From Candidatus Ruminococcus avistercoris (GTDB taxonomy: Bacteria; Bacillota; Clostridia; Lachnospirales; Lachnospiraceae): a stretch of 64,000 bases of DNA. Numbering within the stretch: position 1 is the first letter of the stretch; each line of letters begins with the position of its first letter. The notes beneath the pieces were generated by a model. The model searched no databases and had not been told where the DNA came from. It worked only from the letters and a program-made list of their open reading frames with translations. This document shows positions 18,171 through 29,428 of the stretch, one piece after another. The translations under genes and the position numbers were made by a program. The stretch covers positions 28,405-92,404 of the forward strand of contig DWVJ01000041.1 in NCBI GenBank assembly GCA_019120315.1, read 5' to 3'.

Positions 18171-18186
18171 GTTAGTTTTTACTAAC
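18171..18186. promoter_or_regulatory. Putative metalloregulator operator 2
   Basis: Perfect palindrome GTTAGTTTTTACTAAC, 6-bp arms with a 4-base centre, lying 14 bases before the DUF3793 start codon. Half-sites match operator 1, so it is probably bound by the same repressor. Confidence 0.55.
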
Positions 18187-18201
18187 TCACATCTTTAAAA
18201 T

Positions 18202-18223
18202 AATACGGATTACAATCCGCATT
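18202..18223. repeat. Third palindrome in the DUF3793 leader
   Basis: AATACGGATTACAATCCGCATT is almost perfectly symmetric (one mismatch per arm) and lies between the two GTTAGT palindromes. Its half-sites differ from theirs. It may be a separate binding site or a small RNA hairpin; there is no T-run. Confidence 0.45.
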
Positions 18224-18225
18224 AT

Positions 18226-18245
18226 TAGTTAGGTATTACTAACTA
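18226..18245. promoter_or_regulatory. Putative metalloregulator operator 1 at the transcription start
   Basis: TAGTTAGGTATTACTAACTA has 6-bp inverted arms around an 8-base centre. It follows directly after a likely minus-strand promoter (TGGACA, 17 bases, TATTGT), so a bound protein would block RNA polymerase. The pattern resembles DtxR/IdeR-type boxes rich in TTAG/CTAA. Confidence 0.55.
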
Positions 18246-18295
18246 TATATACAATACCATACTCTTCCTGTTTTGTCCAGTCTGTTTTGTATTTT

Positions 18296-18333
18296 TTCAA
18301 AAAAGAAAAGAGCCTGTATAAACAAGCCCTTTT
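18296..18333 (-). terminator. Intrinsic terminator of ssrA
   Basis: A 12-bp stem with wobble pairs (AAAAGGGCTTGT / ACAGGCTCTTTT) and a TTAT loop, followed on the minus strand by CTTTTTTG. It starts four bases after the mature tmRNA end. Confidence 0.8.
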
Positions 18334-18336
18334 CGC

Positions 18337-18674
18337 TGGAGCAGACGGGAGTTGAACCCGTGTCCGAAAGTCTCTCCCATGTACTTCTACTATCATAGTC
18401 TGTTATTTTTCATTCCCTCTGCCGCCCGGAAACAGACATCCTGACAGTTTCAGTAGCTTCATGATACGCCTATGAACGCAAAGCTTTGTCCATATCGTTT
18501 CTCACAAGATCGACGCCAGATTCTCAATGTGTGAGTGCATCAAGGCTGACGAGCAGCAATTAGGCTGCTAACGCTACGTTTTCGTCTGCGTTTAATTTTA
18601 GGTTTGCGAGTTAACGCATCGCCTGCGGATAGCTTCTCCATCTTCAAAACCCCCGTCGAAACCGGTACTGCCCC
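18337..18674 (-). ncRNA. ssrA: Transfer-messenger RNA (tmRNA)
   Basis: About 338 bases, recognised by the tRNA-like ends. The 5' GGGGCAG pairs with 3' CTGCTCC, followed by discriminator A at 18337. The T-arm is ACGGG-TTCAACT-CCCGT. The 5' domain contains the conserved CCGGTTTCGACGGGGGTTTTG. The tag frame starts at GCA (18589-18587) and ends at TAA (18562-18560), giving the tag ADENVALAA, close to the Escherichia coli consensus ending. The CCA end is not encoded; GCG follows the discriminator, so it must be added by tRNA nucleotidyltransferase. smpB and rnr, the partners in trans-translation and decay of stalled messages, lie directly upstream on the same strand. Confidence 0.97.
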
Positions 18675-18742
18675 CGGTATCACGACGATATCTGCGTAGC
18701 ATACTTATCTTACCATTCAGTTTACATAAAGTCAAGCATTTT

Positions 18743-19210
18743 TTACAGATTCCGGATTTTAAATTCTCTCTGTGCCTCTCTTCTCTGATCTTTTTTGGCG
18801 ATATCCTGCCGTTTATCATACAGCTTCTTTCCCCGTGCCAGTCCGATTTCCACCTTGACCAGTCCGCCTTTCAGATAGACCTGGAGTGGCACCAGGGTAT
18901 AGCCTTTCTCGGCGATTTTCCCCTGCAGTTTGTGAATCTCGCTTTTATGCATCAGCAGTTTCTTTACCCGCAGAGGATCTTTGTTGAATATATTTCCTTT
19001 TTCGTAAGGGCTGACATGCATACCGTAGATGAACAGTTCCCCGTTCTCGATACGCAGGAAGGATTCCTTTATGCTGCATTTTCCCATCCGCAAAGACTTC
19101 ACTTCCGTTCCGTGCAGGGAAATGCCCGCTTCATATTTTTCTTCGATGAAATAGTCATGATACGCCTTTTTATTGTTTGCAATCAATCGACTGCCCTTTT
19201 CTTTTCCCAT
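18743..19210 (-). CDS. smpB: SsrA-binding protein SmpB
   Basis: A 155-residue small protein B, which binds tmRNA and carries it to stalled ribosomes. The start is [32 protein letters not shown], then [27 protein letters not shown]. The basic C-terminal tail ([26 protein letters not shown]), which enters the mRNA channel, is intact. The stop lies about 70 bases before ssrA, and the start follows rnr almost directly. This rnr-smpB-ssrA order is common in Firmicutes. Confidence 0.98.
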   Translation of the reverse strand: MGKEKGSRLIANNKKAYHDYFIEEKYEAGISLHGTEVKSLRMGKCSIKESFLRIENGELFIYGMHVSPYEKGNIFNKDPLRVKKLLMHKSEIHKLQGKIAEKGYTLVPLQVYLKGGLVKVEIGLARGKKLYDKRQDIAKKDQRREAQREFKIRNL

Positions 19211-19211
19211 A

Positions 19212-21368
19212 TTACCTGTCCTCTTCCCTTTTCAGTCTGAAATCGACCGTCCTTGTGGCGGGATCGGCATCTTCCACCACCACCGTTACCTTCTGACCCA
19301 AGCGATAGGTTTTTCCTGTGGATTCCCCCGTCAGACAGAAGGCATTTTCATCATAAATATAATAATCATCCCACATGGAGTTGACAGAAACCAGTCCTTC
19401 CACAGTATTGGGCAGTTCCACGTAGATTCCCCAGCCGGTGACGCCGCTGATCACTCCGTCAAACTCTTCTCCCACATGCGCTTTCATATATTCAGCCTTC
19501 TTCAGCTTTACCGTCTCCCGTTCCGCTTCCTCCGCCCTGCGCTCCAGTCTGCTGCAGCTTTCCGCCACCTGATCCAGACTTTCCCGATACGCCGCTTCCC
19601 GCTGCGGATTCATCCGTCCCCGGATCACATCCTTGATAATGCGATGAATCTGCAGATCCGGATACCGCCGGATCGGAGAGGTAAAGTGGCAGTAATGTCG
19701 GGCCGCCAGACCGAAATGGCCTTCATCCGCTGTAGAGTAACGAGCCTGCTGCATGGAACGCAGCAGCAGACGGCTGATCATAGGCTCTAGAGGCTGATCC
19801 TCCAGCGCTGTCAGAATGCTTTGCACTTCTCCAGGCGTGATTTTCTGTTTTTTCTTTTCCGCCTTAATCTGCCCGGTTCTGGCCAAAGACAGCACGTTCT
19901 CTATCTTATCCGCATCCGGCTCTCCATGAATCCGGTACAGGAAGGGAAGATTGCGCTCATGATACTCTTTGGCCACCGTCTCGTTGGCCAGCAGCATGAA
20001 GTCCTCGATAATATCCGTAGCCGTATTTCGCTCATAAGCTTTGATTTCCATCGGATGACCCTTTTCATCCAGAATCACCTTGGTTTCCGGAAAATCAAAG
20101 TCAATGGCCCCTCTTTTCTTCCTTCTTTTTCTTAAGATTCCCGAAAGTTCCTCCATACAAAGAAACATGGAAACGAAATCCTGGTACTCGTCTTTTGTCT
20201 TTTCATCTCCGTCCAGTACCTTCTGCACTGCCGTATACGTCATCCTGCGGTCCACGCAGATGACCGTCTCCGCAATCTCATGGGAAACCACTTTCCCCTT
20301 ATCATTGATTTTCATCAGACAGCTTAAAGCCAGCCTGTCCTCTCCCTGATTCAGCGAACAGATGCCGTTGGACAGTTCCCGGGGAAGCATGGGAATCACC
20401 CGGTCTGCCAGATAGACGCTGGTTCCCCGTCTGAATGCCTCTCTGTCCAAAGCGCTGCCGGCCTGCACGTAATTGCTGACATCCGCGATATGAACACCCA
20501 GCTGATAGCCGTCCCAGGTTCTCGTAAGGGTAATAGCGTCGTCCAGATCCTTGGCTTCCTCCCCGTCGATGGTCACACAGGGCAGATGCCTTAGATCCAG
20601 CCTTCCCTGGAAATCCTGCTCCTGCACCCTTTGCGCTGTCCTGGCAGCCTGGCCGGCGGCCTTTTGCGGGAACTCCATGGGAAGTCCCATATCCCTTGCC
20701 ACTGACATCACATCCACGCCAGGCTCCGACGCCTGCCCCAGCACCTCCGTCACGATACCTTCCGGACTTTTGTTTTTACTGCCGTAAGAAGTGATCTTTA
20801 CGACTACCTTATCGCCATCCCTGGCATCGTCAGATTTTTCCTGCGGGATGAAGATATCCTGTTGGATCCGGGACTGATCCGGCACCACAAAACCGTAATG
20901 ACGGCTTTTTTCATAAGTTCCCACGATTTCAGTAAGGCCATGGGACAGTATCTTCACAATACGTCCCTCTTTCCTTTTGTTCTCCGATTCTTCGCCGGTG
21001 ATCTGTACCTCCACCTGATCCAGATGAAACGCGTTTCCCACCGACTCCACAGGAATGAAAATATCTTTTTCTTCATCCTCCACGGATACAAAACCATAGC
21101 CTCTTGGATGACCGGTAAAGGTTCCTGTGACGACGGCGTTTTTCTTCTGATATTTCCTTTCTTTCGCCTTGCGGTATCTCCCCTGCTTGCTGGCGGAGAT
21201 CTTTCCTTCCTCTATCAGGGCGTCCAAAACCTCCTGCAGTTCTTTTTTCTGCCCTTTGGACAGCTGCAGAAGGGAGGCGATTTCTTTGGCCTTCATGGGC
21301 CGGTATTCTTTGGCGGAAATCAATTCCAAAAGCAGTTTTTTTCTCTTCTTTAATTCTTTTTTATTCAC
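19212..21368 (-). CDS. rnr: Ribonuclease R
   Basis: A 718-residue 3'-5' exoribonuclease that degrades structured RNA and non-stop messages. It has a helix-turn-helix N-terminus (about 1-60), two cold-shock domains (with [25 protein letters not shown] and [13 protein letters not shown]), the RNB catalytic centre with [14 protein letters not shown] and HIADVSNYV, and a C-terminal S1 domain ([18 protein letters not shown]). The length is normal for the family. It is followed immediately by smpB, and upstream lies secG, from which it is separated by a strong terminator. Confidence 0.97.
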   Translation of the reverse strand: MNKKELKKRKKLLLELISAKEYRPMKAKEIASLLQLSKGQKKELQEVLDALIEEGKISASKQGRYRKAKERKYQKKNAVVTGTFTGHPRGYGFVSVEDEEKDIFIPVESVGNAFHLDQVEVQITGEESENKRKEGRIVKILSHGLTEIVGTYEKSRHYGFVVPDQSRIQQDIFIPQEKSDDARDGDKVVVKITSYGSKNKSPEGIVTEVLGQASEPGVDVMSVARDMGLPMEFPQKAAGQAARTAQRVQEQDFQGRLDLRHLPCVTIDGEEAKDLDDAITLTRTWDGYQLGVHIADVSNYVQAGSALDREAFRRGTSVYLADRVIPMLPRELSNGICSLNQGEDRLALSCLMKINDKGKVVSHEIAETVICVDRRMTYTAVQKVLDGDEKTKDEYQDFVSMFLCMEELSGILRKRRKKRGAIDFDFPETKVILDEKGHPMEIKAYERNTATDIIEDFMLLANETVAKEYHERNLPFLYRIHGEPDADKIENVLSLARTGQIKAEKKKQKITPGEVQSILTALEDQPLEPMISRLLLRSMQQARYSTADEGHFGLAARHYCHFTSPIRRYPDLQIHRIIKDVIRGRMNPQREAAYRESLDQVAESCSRLERRAEEAERETVKLKKAEYMKAHVGEEFDGVISGVTGWGIYVELPNTVEGLVSVNSMWDDYYIYDENAFCLTGESTGKTYRLGQKVTVVVEDADPATRTVDFRLKREEDR

Positions 21369-21443
21369 AATATCTCCCGTTTATTATCATATACGGCAAG
21401 AATCCGCTTATGCAGTTACAGCGGCGTCCTGCCGTACAGTGAT

Positions 21444-21477
21444 GAAAAAAACACTCTTGTATCGCAGACAAGAGTGT
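21444..21477 (-). terminator. Intrinsic terminator after secG
   Basis: Perfect 10-bp stem ACACTCTTGT / ACAAGAGTGT with a seven-base loop, followed on the minus strand by seven or more T residues. A textbook Rho-independent terminator, six bases past the secG stop. Confidence 0.9.
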
Positions 21478-21483
21478 TTATCA

Positions 21484-21720
21484 CTAAAAATTAATATTCA
21501 GCACAATGGCCAGCACAATGAAAAGAATGGCCATGATTTTGGTTCCCTTCACCAGCGTACCCTCCATGGAACGCCCTTTGTTCTGACCCCAGTAAGAATC
21601 CGCCATGCCGGAAATCGCTCCCAGTCCCTGGCTTTTTCCTTCCTGCATCAACACTACAATCGCCAGTCCTATACAATCAATTACAAATAAAACTGTAATA
21701 ATTATTTTTAAAATATCCAC
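21484..21720 (-). CDS. secG: Preprotein translocase subunit SecG
   Basis: A 78-residue membrane protein of the SecYEG channel. It has two hydrophobic helices (about residues 4-24 and 58-76) and the family loop LMQEGKSQGLGAISGMADSYWGQNKGRSMEG between them. The start is taken as the GTG at 21720, seven bases after GGGAGG; a longer reading from an ATG 14 codons earlier lacks a ribosome binding site. It lies between enolase and rnr, with the secG-rnr-smpB order seen in many Gram-positive bacteria. Confidence 0.95.
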   Translation of the reverse strand: MDILKIIITVLFVIDCIGLAIVVLMQEGKSQGLGAISGMADSYWGQNKGRSMEGTLVKGTKIMAILFIVLAIVLNINF

Positions 21721-21782
21721 TTTCACACCTCCCGTGGCCGCATACTGGAAGTATTCTACCACAGAAACGTGGTAATTTCAAT

Positions 21783-23174
<1,392 letters not shown>

Positions 23175-23206
23175 CTATGCGGCCGTACCCTGTCTATTTG
23201 TTCTTT

Positions 23207-24742
23207 TTACCGAATCAGCAGGCTTTTTCCGGTCATCTCTTTTGGCTGTGTCAGCCCCATCAGTTCGATCAGCGTGGGGGCGATATCTGCCAGGCAGCCC
23301 CCTTCCCTTAAACGGTAAGCAGGATCGGCGTTAACCAGGATAAAAGGAACCGGATTGACCGTATGGGCGGTGAAAGGCTCGCCGGTTTCATAATCCACCA
23401 GCTGCTCTGCGTTGCCGTGATCGGCACAGATAAACATCTGTCCGTCCGCCTTTTTAATGGCATCCACCGCGCGTCCCACACATTCATCCACCGCTTCCAC
23501 CGCTTTGATGGCTGCCGGTTCCACGCCGGTATGTCCCACCATATCCGGATTGGCAAAATTGATGATGATCACATCATATTTGCCGGAACCGATGGCCTCC
23601 ACCAGCCGATCGCACACTTCATAGGCGCTCATCTCCGGTTTCAGATCATAAGTGGGCACCTTAGGTGATTTCACCAGGATCCGGTCCTCCCCTTCGTTGG
23701 GCTCCTCGATACCTCCGTTAAAAAAGAAGGTGACATGGGCATATTTCTCCGTCTCGGCGATTCTGGCCTGTTTCAGGCCGTTGGCCGCCAGGAATTCCCC
23801 GAAGGTATTATTGATATTCACCTTATGGAACGCCACCAGCTTATTCTCAATGGTATCGTCATAGTCGGTAAAGCACACATAAGTAAGGTTCATCCGGCTT
23901 CCCCGCTCAAACCGGGTAAATTCATCGTCGCAGAAAGCTCTGGTGATCTCTCTTGCGCGGTCCGGACGGAAATTAAAGAACACCACGGAATCCCCGTCTT
24001 CGATGCAGGCCGGCTTTCCATCCTTTAATACCACTGTGGGCAGCACGAACTCATCTGTGGTTCCTTCATCATAGGACTGCTGCACCAAAGCGGCGGCATC
24101 CGTTCCCTGTACGCCTTCTCCTTTCGTCAGCGCACGGAACGCTTTCTCCACACGATCCCAGCGGTTATCCCGGTCCATGGCGTAATAACGTCCGGAAACC
24201 ACGCCGATGCGTCCCACACCGATCTCTTTCATCTTTTCCTCCAGCTGTTCGATATAGCCTTTGCCCGAAGCCGGCGGCGTATCTCTCCCGTCCAGGAAAC
24301 AGTGTACGTACACCTTGGAAAGGCCTTCTCTTTTGGCCAGCTCCAGCAGACCGTACAGATGGGTGATATGGCTGTGGACGCCGCCGTCGGAAAGCAGCCC
24401 CATAAAGTGGATGGCAGAATCATTCTTCTTGGCATTCTCCACCGCCTTAAGCAGCGCTTCGTTTTTGAAAAAGTCGCCGTCCTCGATCTCCTTGGAGATT
24501 CTGGTCAGCTCCTGATATACGATGCGTCCTGCGCCCATGTTCAGATGACCCACCTCAGAGTTTCCCATCTGGCCGTCGGGCAGCCCCACCGCCAGCCCGC
24601 TGGCATTTCCCTTCACAAAGGGACACTGGCTCATCAGCTGATCCATCACCGGCGTCTTAGCCTCGCAGACTGCGTTTGCCTCACATTTATCATTTAATCC
24701 GTAGCCGTCCAGAATCATCAGGACTGTGGGTTTCTTTGACAT
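23207..24742 (-). CDS. gpmI: Phosphoglycerate mutase, 2,3-bisphosphoglycerate-independent
   Basis: A 511-residue Mn2+-dependent mutase that interconverts 3- and 2-phosphoglycerate. It begins PTVLMILDGYGLND, which supplies the first metal-binding aspartate. The catalytic serine lies in GQMGNSEVGHLNMGAGR. Other features are YVHCFLDGRDTPPASG, FFNFRPDRARE, NFANPDMVGHTG and FICADHGNAEQL, which ligate the second metal. Length is normal. It lies upstream of eno and about 80 bases separate them; gap, pgk and tpiA are 9 kb away. Confidence 0.98.
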   Translation of the reverse strand: MSKKPTVLMILDGYGLNDKCEANAVCEAKTPVMDQLMSQCPFVKGNASGLAVGLPDGQMGNSEVGHLNMGAGRIVYQELTRISKEIEDGDFFKNEALLKAVENAKKNDSAIHFMGLLSDGGVHSHITHLYGLLELAKREGLSKVYVHCFLDGRDTPPASGKGYIEQLEEKMKEIGVGRIGVVSGRYYAMDRDNRWDRVEKAFRALTKGEGVQGTDAAALVQQSYDEGTTDEFVLPTVVLKDGKPACIEDGDSVVFFNFRPDRAREITRAFCDDEFTRFERGSRMNLTYVCFTDYDDTIENKLVAFHKVNINNTFGEFLAANGLKQARIAETEKYAHVTFFFNGGIEEPNEGEDRILVKSPKVPTYDLKPEMSAYEVCDRLVEAIGSGKYDVIIINFANPDMVGHTGVEPAAIKAVEAVDECVGRAVDAIKKADGQMFICADHGNAEQLVDYETGEPFTAHTVNPVPFILVNADPAYRLREGGCLADIAPTLIELMGLTQPKEMTGKSLLIR

Positions 24743-24768
24743 ATTTTCCTACTCCTTTTCTCTTACTT

Positions 24769-25509
24769 TTATAACACCTTGGAAAGAAAATCACGAAGTC
24801 TGGGATTTTGAGGATGTTCAAAAAATTCCTTCGGCGTGTTCTCCTCCTTAATATTTCCTTCATCGATGAAAATTACCCGTGTCGCCACTTCCCGGGCAAA
24901 TCCCATCTCATGGGTCACCACCACCATGGTCATCCCATCCTCCGCCAGTTCCTTCATCAGTTCCAGCACTTCTCCCACCATCTCCGGATCCAGGGCGGAT
25001 GTGGGTTCGTCAAACAGCATCACGTCAGGATTCATGGCCAGCGCGCGGGCGATGGCGATTCTTTGCTTCTGTCCGCCGGAAATCATAGATGGGTAGGTAT
25101 CCGCCTTATCCGGAAGGCCGACACGATTCAGCAGCGCATCCGCCTTGTCTGAAGCCTCCTGCTGACTCATGATACCCAGTTTTACCGGCGCCAGCATGAT
25201 ATTCTCCTTGATGGTCATGTGGGGAAAGAGATTAAACTGCTGGAATACCATACCGATTTTCTGGCGGATTTTATTGATATCCACAGAAGGTGATGTGATA
25301 TCGGTTCCCTCAAAGTTAACCGTCCCGCCGGTGGGAACCTCCAGCAGATTCAAAGACCGCAGAAAGGTCGATTTCCCGCAGCCTGAGGGACCGATGATAG
25401 CCACAACCTCTCCCTGACGGATTTCCGTGGACAAGTTTTTCAGCACTTCATTGTCTCCGAAGGATTTGCACAATCCCTTCACTTCGATTAATACTCGATT
25501 ATCGCTCAC
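24769..25509 (-). CDS. Polar amino acid ABC transporter ATP-binding protein
   Basis: A 246-residue ATPase of the GlnQ/ArtP type that energises amino-acid uptake. Walker A is GPSGCGKST, the signature is [17 protein letters not shown], Walker B is [14 protein letters not shown] and the switch histidine lies in [10 protein letters not shown]. The start overlaps the permease stop by about ten bases. The gene is last in a binding-protein, permease, ATPase operon. The permuted receptor does not change the ATPase type. Confidence 0.96.
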   Translation of the reverse strand: MSDNRVLIEVKGLCKSFGDNEVLKNLSTEIRQGEVVAIIGPSGCGKSTFLRSLNLLEVPTGGTVNFEGTDITSPSVDINKIRQKIGMVFQQFNLFPHMTIKENIMLAPVKLGIMSQQEASDKADALLNRVGLPDKADTYPSMISGGQKQRIAIARALAMNPDVMLFDEPTSALDPEMVGEVLELMKELAEDGMTMVVVTHEMGFAREVATRVIFIDEGNIKEENTPKEFFEHPQNPRLRDFLSKVL

Positions 25510-26179
25510 TCGTTCTCAGCCTCTCTTCCAGTTTATTTACACCGGCTGTCAATGCCATGACGATGACCAGATAAATCAATGCCACCGCGATCAGAGGCAT
25601 AAACGCATCATAGGTCACGCTGCGGATGATATCTCCGCCGCGGGTAAGATCCATCAGGCCGATGTAACCACTGATGGAGGTCTCTTTCAGCAGCACGATA
25701 AACTCGTTGGCCAGAGCCGGCAGGATATTTTTGAAAGCCTGCGGCATGACGATATACCGCATGGTGCTCACATAATTGAATCCCAGGCTGCGCCCCGCCT
25801 CAAACTGTCCCGCATCCACGGACATGATGCCGGAACGGACGATCTCAGCCACATAAGCCGCCGAGTTCAGACCGAAGCCGATCACGCCCACAATAATCTT
25901 GTTGATGTCCACCGCCGCAAAAATAACATAATAGATAATCAGGATCTGCACCAGCACCGGCGTTCCCCGGATCACCGTCAGATAAATTTTGCAGATAAGA
26001 TTCAGAAATTTCAGGTTGCCGTTTTTGTCATGAGTCGCGCGGATGATGGCAATCAGAAAGCCCAGCACCACGCCCACCATTACGGCAAACACAGTAATCA
26101 GCAGCGTATTCCCCAGACCCTGCAGCAGAAAGAGCCACCGGTCCTCCGCCACAAAGTTATTATAAAATTTCTCCGCCAT
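25499..26179 (-). CDS. Polar amino acid ABC transporter permease
   Basis: A 226-residue inner-membrane permease of the HisM/GlnP class with about five helices. The coupling loop is [34 protein letters not shown], containing the EAA motif. The N-terminal [24 protein letters not shown] is also typical. It is preceded by a hairpin after the receptor gene that may reduce its expression relative to the receptor, and it overlaps the ATPase gene. Confidence 0.95.
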   Translation of the reverse strand: MAEKFYNNFVAEDRWLFLLQGLGNTLLITVFAVMVGVVLGFLIAIIRATHDKNGNLKFLNLICKIYLTVIRGTPVLVQILIIYYVIFAAVDINKIIVGVIGFGLNSAAYVAEIVRSGIMSVDAGQFEAGRSLGFNYVSTMRYIVMPQAFKNILPALANEFIVLLKETSISGYIGLMDLTRGGDIIRSVTYDAFMPLIAVALIYLVIVMALTAGVNKLEERLRTSER

Positions 26180-26208
26180 AGGTTCCTCCTTCGTTTATAA
26201 GCACAAGA

Positions 26209-26240
26209 ACAGGACTGTCAGCCAAATGCAACAGTCCTGT
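26209..26240 (-). terminator. Intra-operon hairpin between receptor and permease genes
   Basis: Perfect 10-bp stem ACAGGACTGT / ACAGTCCTGT with a 12-base loop, followed on the minus strand by TCTTG rather than a T-run. It lies between the binding-protein stop and the permease start. Such hairpins act as leaky terminators or stabilise the receptor message. Confidence 0.65.
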
Positions 26241-26251
26241 CACGCCATTTC

Positions 26252-27052
26252 CTATTCTCTTACGATAATTACCTGAGCCGCTGTGGTATACGTATCCGTG
26301 AAATCAATGTTTTTCAGGCGGTCTTCCGTTACCGTCATGCCTGCCACACCGATATCAGCTTTTCCGGACTGAACCGCGGTAACGATGGAGTCAAACTCCA
26401 TATCCTCGATCTTCAGTTCCATCCCCAGCTTGTCCGCAATGGCCTGGGCCATGTCCGGATCAATACCCACGATCTCATTGTTCTGATAATATTCATATGG
26501 CTCGAATGCCGCATTGGTTGCCATAATCAACTCACCGTTGGAACGATCCACATCCGCCGGAGATTCGTAAGGATTTTTCCCCACGGTATCTTCATCACCG
26601 ATATAGTTGCTCTCGATGGCTTCCAGCGTACCGTCTTCCTTCAGTTCAGCCAGCGCCTGGTTGATCTTCTCCTTGAGCTCTGTGTTATCCTTTGCAATGG
26701 CAATGGCATACTCTTCCTCTGTCAGAGGCTCATCCAGAATTCTCAGGCCGTCATTTTTCTCTACAAAAGCCTTCGCCGGCTGTGCGTCGATGACAACGCA
26801 GTCGATTTTTCCTTGAATCAGCGACTGAACGGCGTCGCTTCCCTTGCTGAACCGCTCCACCTTTGTCCCATCATCGGCTTCTTCGTACTCTGTTGACAGA
26901 ATATCTCCCGTCGTTCCCAGCTGCACGCCGATGGTTTTTCCCGGCAGATCCTCGGCGGAATTTACGGTGTTTTCTTTGGAAGATCCGCCGCCGCAGGCTG
27001 CCAGAGACAGTGTCATTACGGCCGTCAGGGCCAATGCTGCTATTCTTTTCAT
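26252..27052 (-). CDS. Amino acid ABC transporter substrate-binding lipoprotein, circularly permuted
   Basis: A 266-residue receptor for a polar amino acid, lipid-anchored at Cys20 (LSLAAC). It is an SBP_bac_3 protein, but its two halves are swapped. Residues 32-152 (SAEDLPGKTIGVQLGTTGD to KEDGTLEAIESNYIGDE) correspond to the second half of GlnH-type proteins. A linker at about 153-173 follows. Residues 174-266 (ELIMATNAAFEPYEYY to DIGVAGMTVTEDRLKNIDFTDTY and VIIVRE) correspond to the normal N-terminal half. The frame is intact. The ATG at 27052 has AAGGAG seven bases upstream. The permease and ATPase genes follow. Confidence 0.93.
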   Translation of the reverse strand: MKRIAALALTAVMTLSLAACGGGSSKENTVNSAEDLPGKTIGVQLGTTGDILSTEYEEADDGTKVERFSKGSDAVQSLIQGKIDCVVIDAQPAKAFVEKNDGLRILDEPLTEEEYAIAIAKDNTELKEKINQALAELKEDGTLEAIESNYIGDEDTVGKNPYESPADVDRSNGELIMATNAAFEPYEYYQNNEIVGIDPDMAQAIADKLGMELKIEDMEFDSIVTAVQSGKADIGVAGMTVTEDRLKNIDFTDTYTTAAQVIIVRE

Positions 27053-27152
27053 AACTATTCTCCTTACTTTTGTTTTCATCTGCTACATATTATATCAGTT
27101 CTTTCACAAATATCAACAAAAACCGGAGAAATGTTTTTATTTTTCCCGAATT

Positions 27153-27806
27153 CTAAACCTCTTTGCCGCTTCTGTGTTTTCCCAGGATAGAAAATTCCAC
27201 CCACTCGGCGATATTGGTGGCGTGGTCGCCGATGCGTTCATAATACTTGGCAATCATCAGATAATCCAGTATCTGCTCTTCGTCCATATCCTGATTCTCA
27301 ATGCTGTTGATCAGCGTCATACGGATTTCCATAAAGAGATCGTCCACCAGATCATCGGAATCGATGACGCTCTGAGCACGCTGCAGATCCTGGGACACAT
27401 AGGCCTCCACACTTTTGGAAACCATGTCCATGGTTACCTCCGCCATCCGTCCAAGAAGATCAGTGTCTTTTACTTCCAGGATTTTTCCGGTTTCTACGAT
27501 TTCCGCGATGTCCAGCGCCTGATCGCCGATCCGTTCCATATCGGTAATCATTTTCAGCGCCGCCGAAATCTTACGCAGATCGGAAGCCACCGGCTGCTGG
27601 CGCAGCAGCAGTTTCAGACAGAGACTTTCGATGTCCCTTTCCTTCTGATTGATCTGATCCTCCTGGGCTACGATGCTTTTGATCACTTCCACATCGCCGT
27701 TGTGCAGCAGCTGATACGTTTTGGAGATCGTCAGCTGACATAAACCGCCCATTTCTTTCAGTTCCTGATGCAGCGTTTTCATCTGCATATCAAAATAATT
27801 GCGCAT
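27153..27806 (-). CDS. phoU: Phosphate transport regulator PhoU
   Basis: A 217-residue cytoplasmic protein made of two three-helix bundles that links Pst transport to the PhoR sensor. Two repeats are visible: ITDMERIGDQALDIAEIV and AKYYERIGDHATNIAEWVEF carry the E-R-x-G-D metal-binding motifs. The ATG at 27806 is favoured because the family start MRNYFDMQMKTLHQELKEMG follows it; GGAAGG is about ten bases upstream. It is the last gene of the pst operon, one base after pstB. Confidence 0.96.
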   Translation of the reverse strand: MRNYFDMQMKTLHQELKEMGGLCQLTISKTYQLLHNGDVEVIKSIVAQEDQINQKERDIESLCLKLLLRQQPVASDLRKISAALKMITDMERIGDQALDIAEIVETGKILEVKDTDLLGRMAEVTMDMVSKSVEAYVSQDLQRAQSVIDSDDLVDDLFMEIRMTLINSIENQDMDEEQILDYLMIAKYYERIGDHATNIAEWVEFSILGKHRSGKEV

Positions 27807-27807
27807 A

Positions 27808-28557
27808 TCATCCAAACCTTCCTGTAATATAATCTTCCGTTCGCTTGTCCTTCGGCACGGAGAACAGCGTTTCCGTCTCATCATATTCTATCACTTCACC
27901 CAGCAAAAAGAAAGCCGTTTTGTCAGAGACACGGACTGCCTGCTGCATATTATGGGTTACCATGACGATGGTATAGTCCTTTTTCAGTTCCATAGCCAGT
28001 TCCTCGATTTTGGAAGTGGAGATGGGATCCAGAGCAGACGTAGGCTCGTCCATCAGCAGCACCTCCGGCTGCACCGCCAGCGCTCTGGCAATACACAGAC
28101 GCTGCTGCTGGCCGCCGGACATACCCAGCGCGCTCTTTTTCAGACGGTCTTTTACCTCATCCCAAATAGCTGCGTCCCGCAGGGAGCGTTCCACGATCTC
28201 ATCCAGCTGTTTTTTGGAACGGATACCGTGAGTTCTCGGACCGTATGCAATGTTGTCATAGATACTCATGGGGAAAGGATTGGGTTTCTGAAACACCATT
28301 CCCACCCGCTTGCGCAGCAAGTTCACATTCATGTTGCCGTATATGTCTTCCCCGTCCAGCGTGATGTCCCCGGTGATCTTACATCCCGGTATCAGATCGT
28401 TCATCCGGTTCAGAGATTTCAAAAGAGTTGATTTTCCGCATCCGGAAGGCCCGATGAAGGCTGTGATTTCCTTCTCCTGAATTTCCAGATCTACTTTTTT
28501 AAGCGCGTGAAAATCTCCGTAATATAAATCCATGTTTTTAATCGATATCTTACTCAT
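27808..28557 (-). CDS. pstB: Phosphate ABC transporter ATP-binding protein PstB
   Basis: A 249-residue ATPase of the high-affinity phosphate importer. Walker A is GPSGCGKST, the family-specific [25 protein letters not shown] follows, the signature is [33 protein letters not shown], and the switch region is [15 protein letters not shown]. The ATG at 28557 is preferred over an upstream in-frame TTG; the stop of pstA lies just upstream. A gene of the pstSCAB-phoU operon. Confidence 0.98.
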   Translation of the reverse strand: MSKISIKNMDLYYGDFHALKKVDLEIQEKEITAFIGPSGCGKSTLLKSLNRMNDLIPGCKITGDITLDGEDIYGNMNVNLLRKRVGMVFQKPNPFPMSIYDNIAYGPRTHGIRSKKQLDEIVERSLRDAAIWDEVKDRLKKSALGMSGGQQQRLCIARALAVQPEVLLMDEPTSALDPISTSKIEELAMELKKDYTIVMVTHNMQQAVRVSDKTAFFLLGEVIEYDETETLFSVPKDKRTEDYITGRFG

Positions 28558-28561
28558 CCTT

Positions 28562-29428
28562 TTATCCTTTCGCAATCCGTTTCGCCAGCTGTCCCGACAG
28601 CCAGTTAATCAGCAGTACGATCACCAGCAGAATAACTGCCGTCGCATAAGCCTGATCCATATAAAGTCCCTCGCTGGACAGCGCGTACATATGAACCGCC
28701 AGCGTTCTTCCGGAACCCATCAGGCTTTTGGGAACCTGGGCCACGGTACCTGCCGTGTACATAAGCGCCGCTGTCTCACCGACGATTCTTCCCGTTGCCA
28801 GGATGACGCCGGCCAGGATACCGGGAACCGCAGAAGGCAGCACGATACGGAAGATAGTCCGCAGCTTGCCCGCCCCCAGTCCAAAACTGGCTTCGCGGTA
28901 AGAATCCGGCACAGCTTTTAACGCTTCCTCTGTTGTCCGCATGATCAACGGCAAAATCATAATCACCAGGGTAAAGGAACCGGACAGCAAAGAATAGCCC
29001 CAGTGCAGTGTGGTCGCGAAAAACAGCAGACCAAACAAACCATACACGATGGAGGGGATACCGGAAAGCGTCTCCGCCGTAATCCGGATCAATCCCACCA
29101 GCTTGCTTCCCTTGCCGGCGTATTCCACCAGGAAAATAGCCGAGGCCACGCCGATGGGAACCGCGATCACCAAGGAAAGCGCCGTCATGATCAGCGTATT
29201 GATCAGCGCCGGCATAAGGGACGCGTTCTCCGTGGTATAGGTAAAGGAAAACAGATCCGGCGTGATATGAGTCACACCCTTAACCAGAATAAATACAATC
29301 AGAAACAGCAGTACAAAAAAAGTAATCGCCGTACACAGCATCACCAGCACCGCCAGAATGGCCGATGACGGACTCTTGGCATACTCCCGCAGTCTCTGCT
29401 GCAGTCTTGAATTCTTCTTAGTCTCCAT
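28562..29428 (-). CDS. pstA: Phosphate ABC transporter permease PstA
   Basis: A 288-residue permease with six helices. It shows [31 protein letters not shown] and the coupling loop [37 protein letters not shown] with the EASFGLG motif. GGAGG precedes the ATG, which overlaps the end of pstC by about ten bases. Confidence 0.97.
   Translation of the reverse strand: METKKNSRLQQRLREYAKSPSSAILAVLVMLCTAITFFVLLFLIVFILVKGVTHITPDLFSFTYTTENASLMPALINTLIMTALSLVIAVPIGVASAIFLVEYAGKGSKLVGLIRITAETLSGIPSIVYGLFGLLFFATTLHWGYSLLSGSFTLVIMILPLIMRTTEEALKAVPDSYREASFGLGAGKLRTIFRIVLPSAVPGILAGVILATGRIVGETAALMYTAGTVAQVPKSLMGSGRTLAVHMYALSSEGLYMDQAYATAVILLVIVLLINWLSGQLAKRIAKG

Noticed and set aside
21393..21437. Inverted TACGGCA/TGCCGTA pair before rnr
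   Set aside because: The loop is about 30 bases and the arms only seven, which is expected by chance; it was not listed as a feature.
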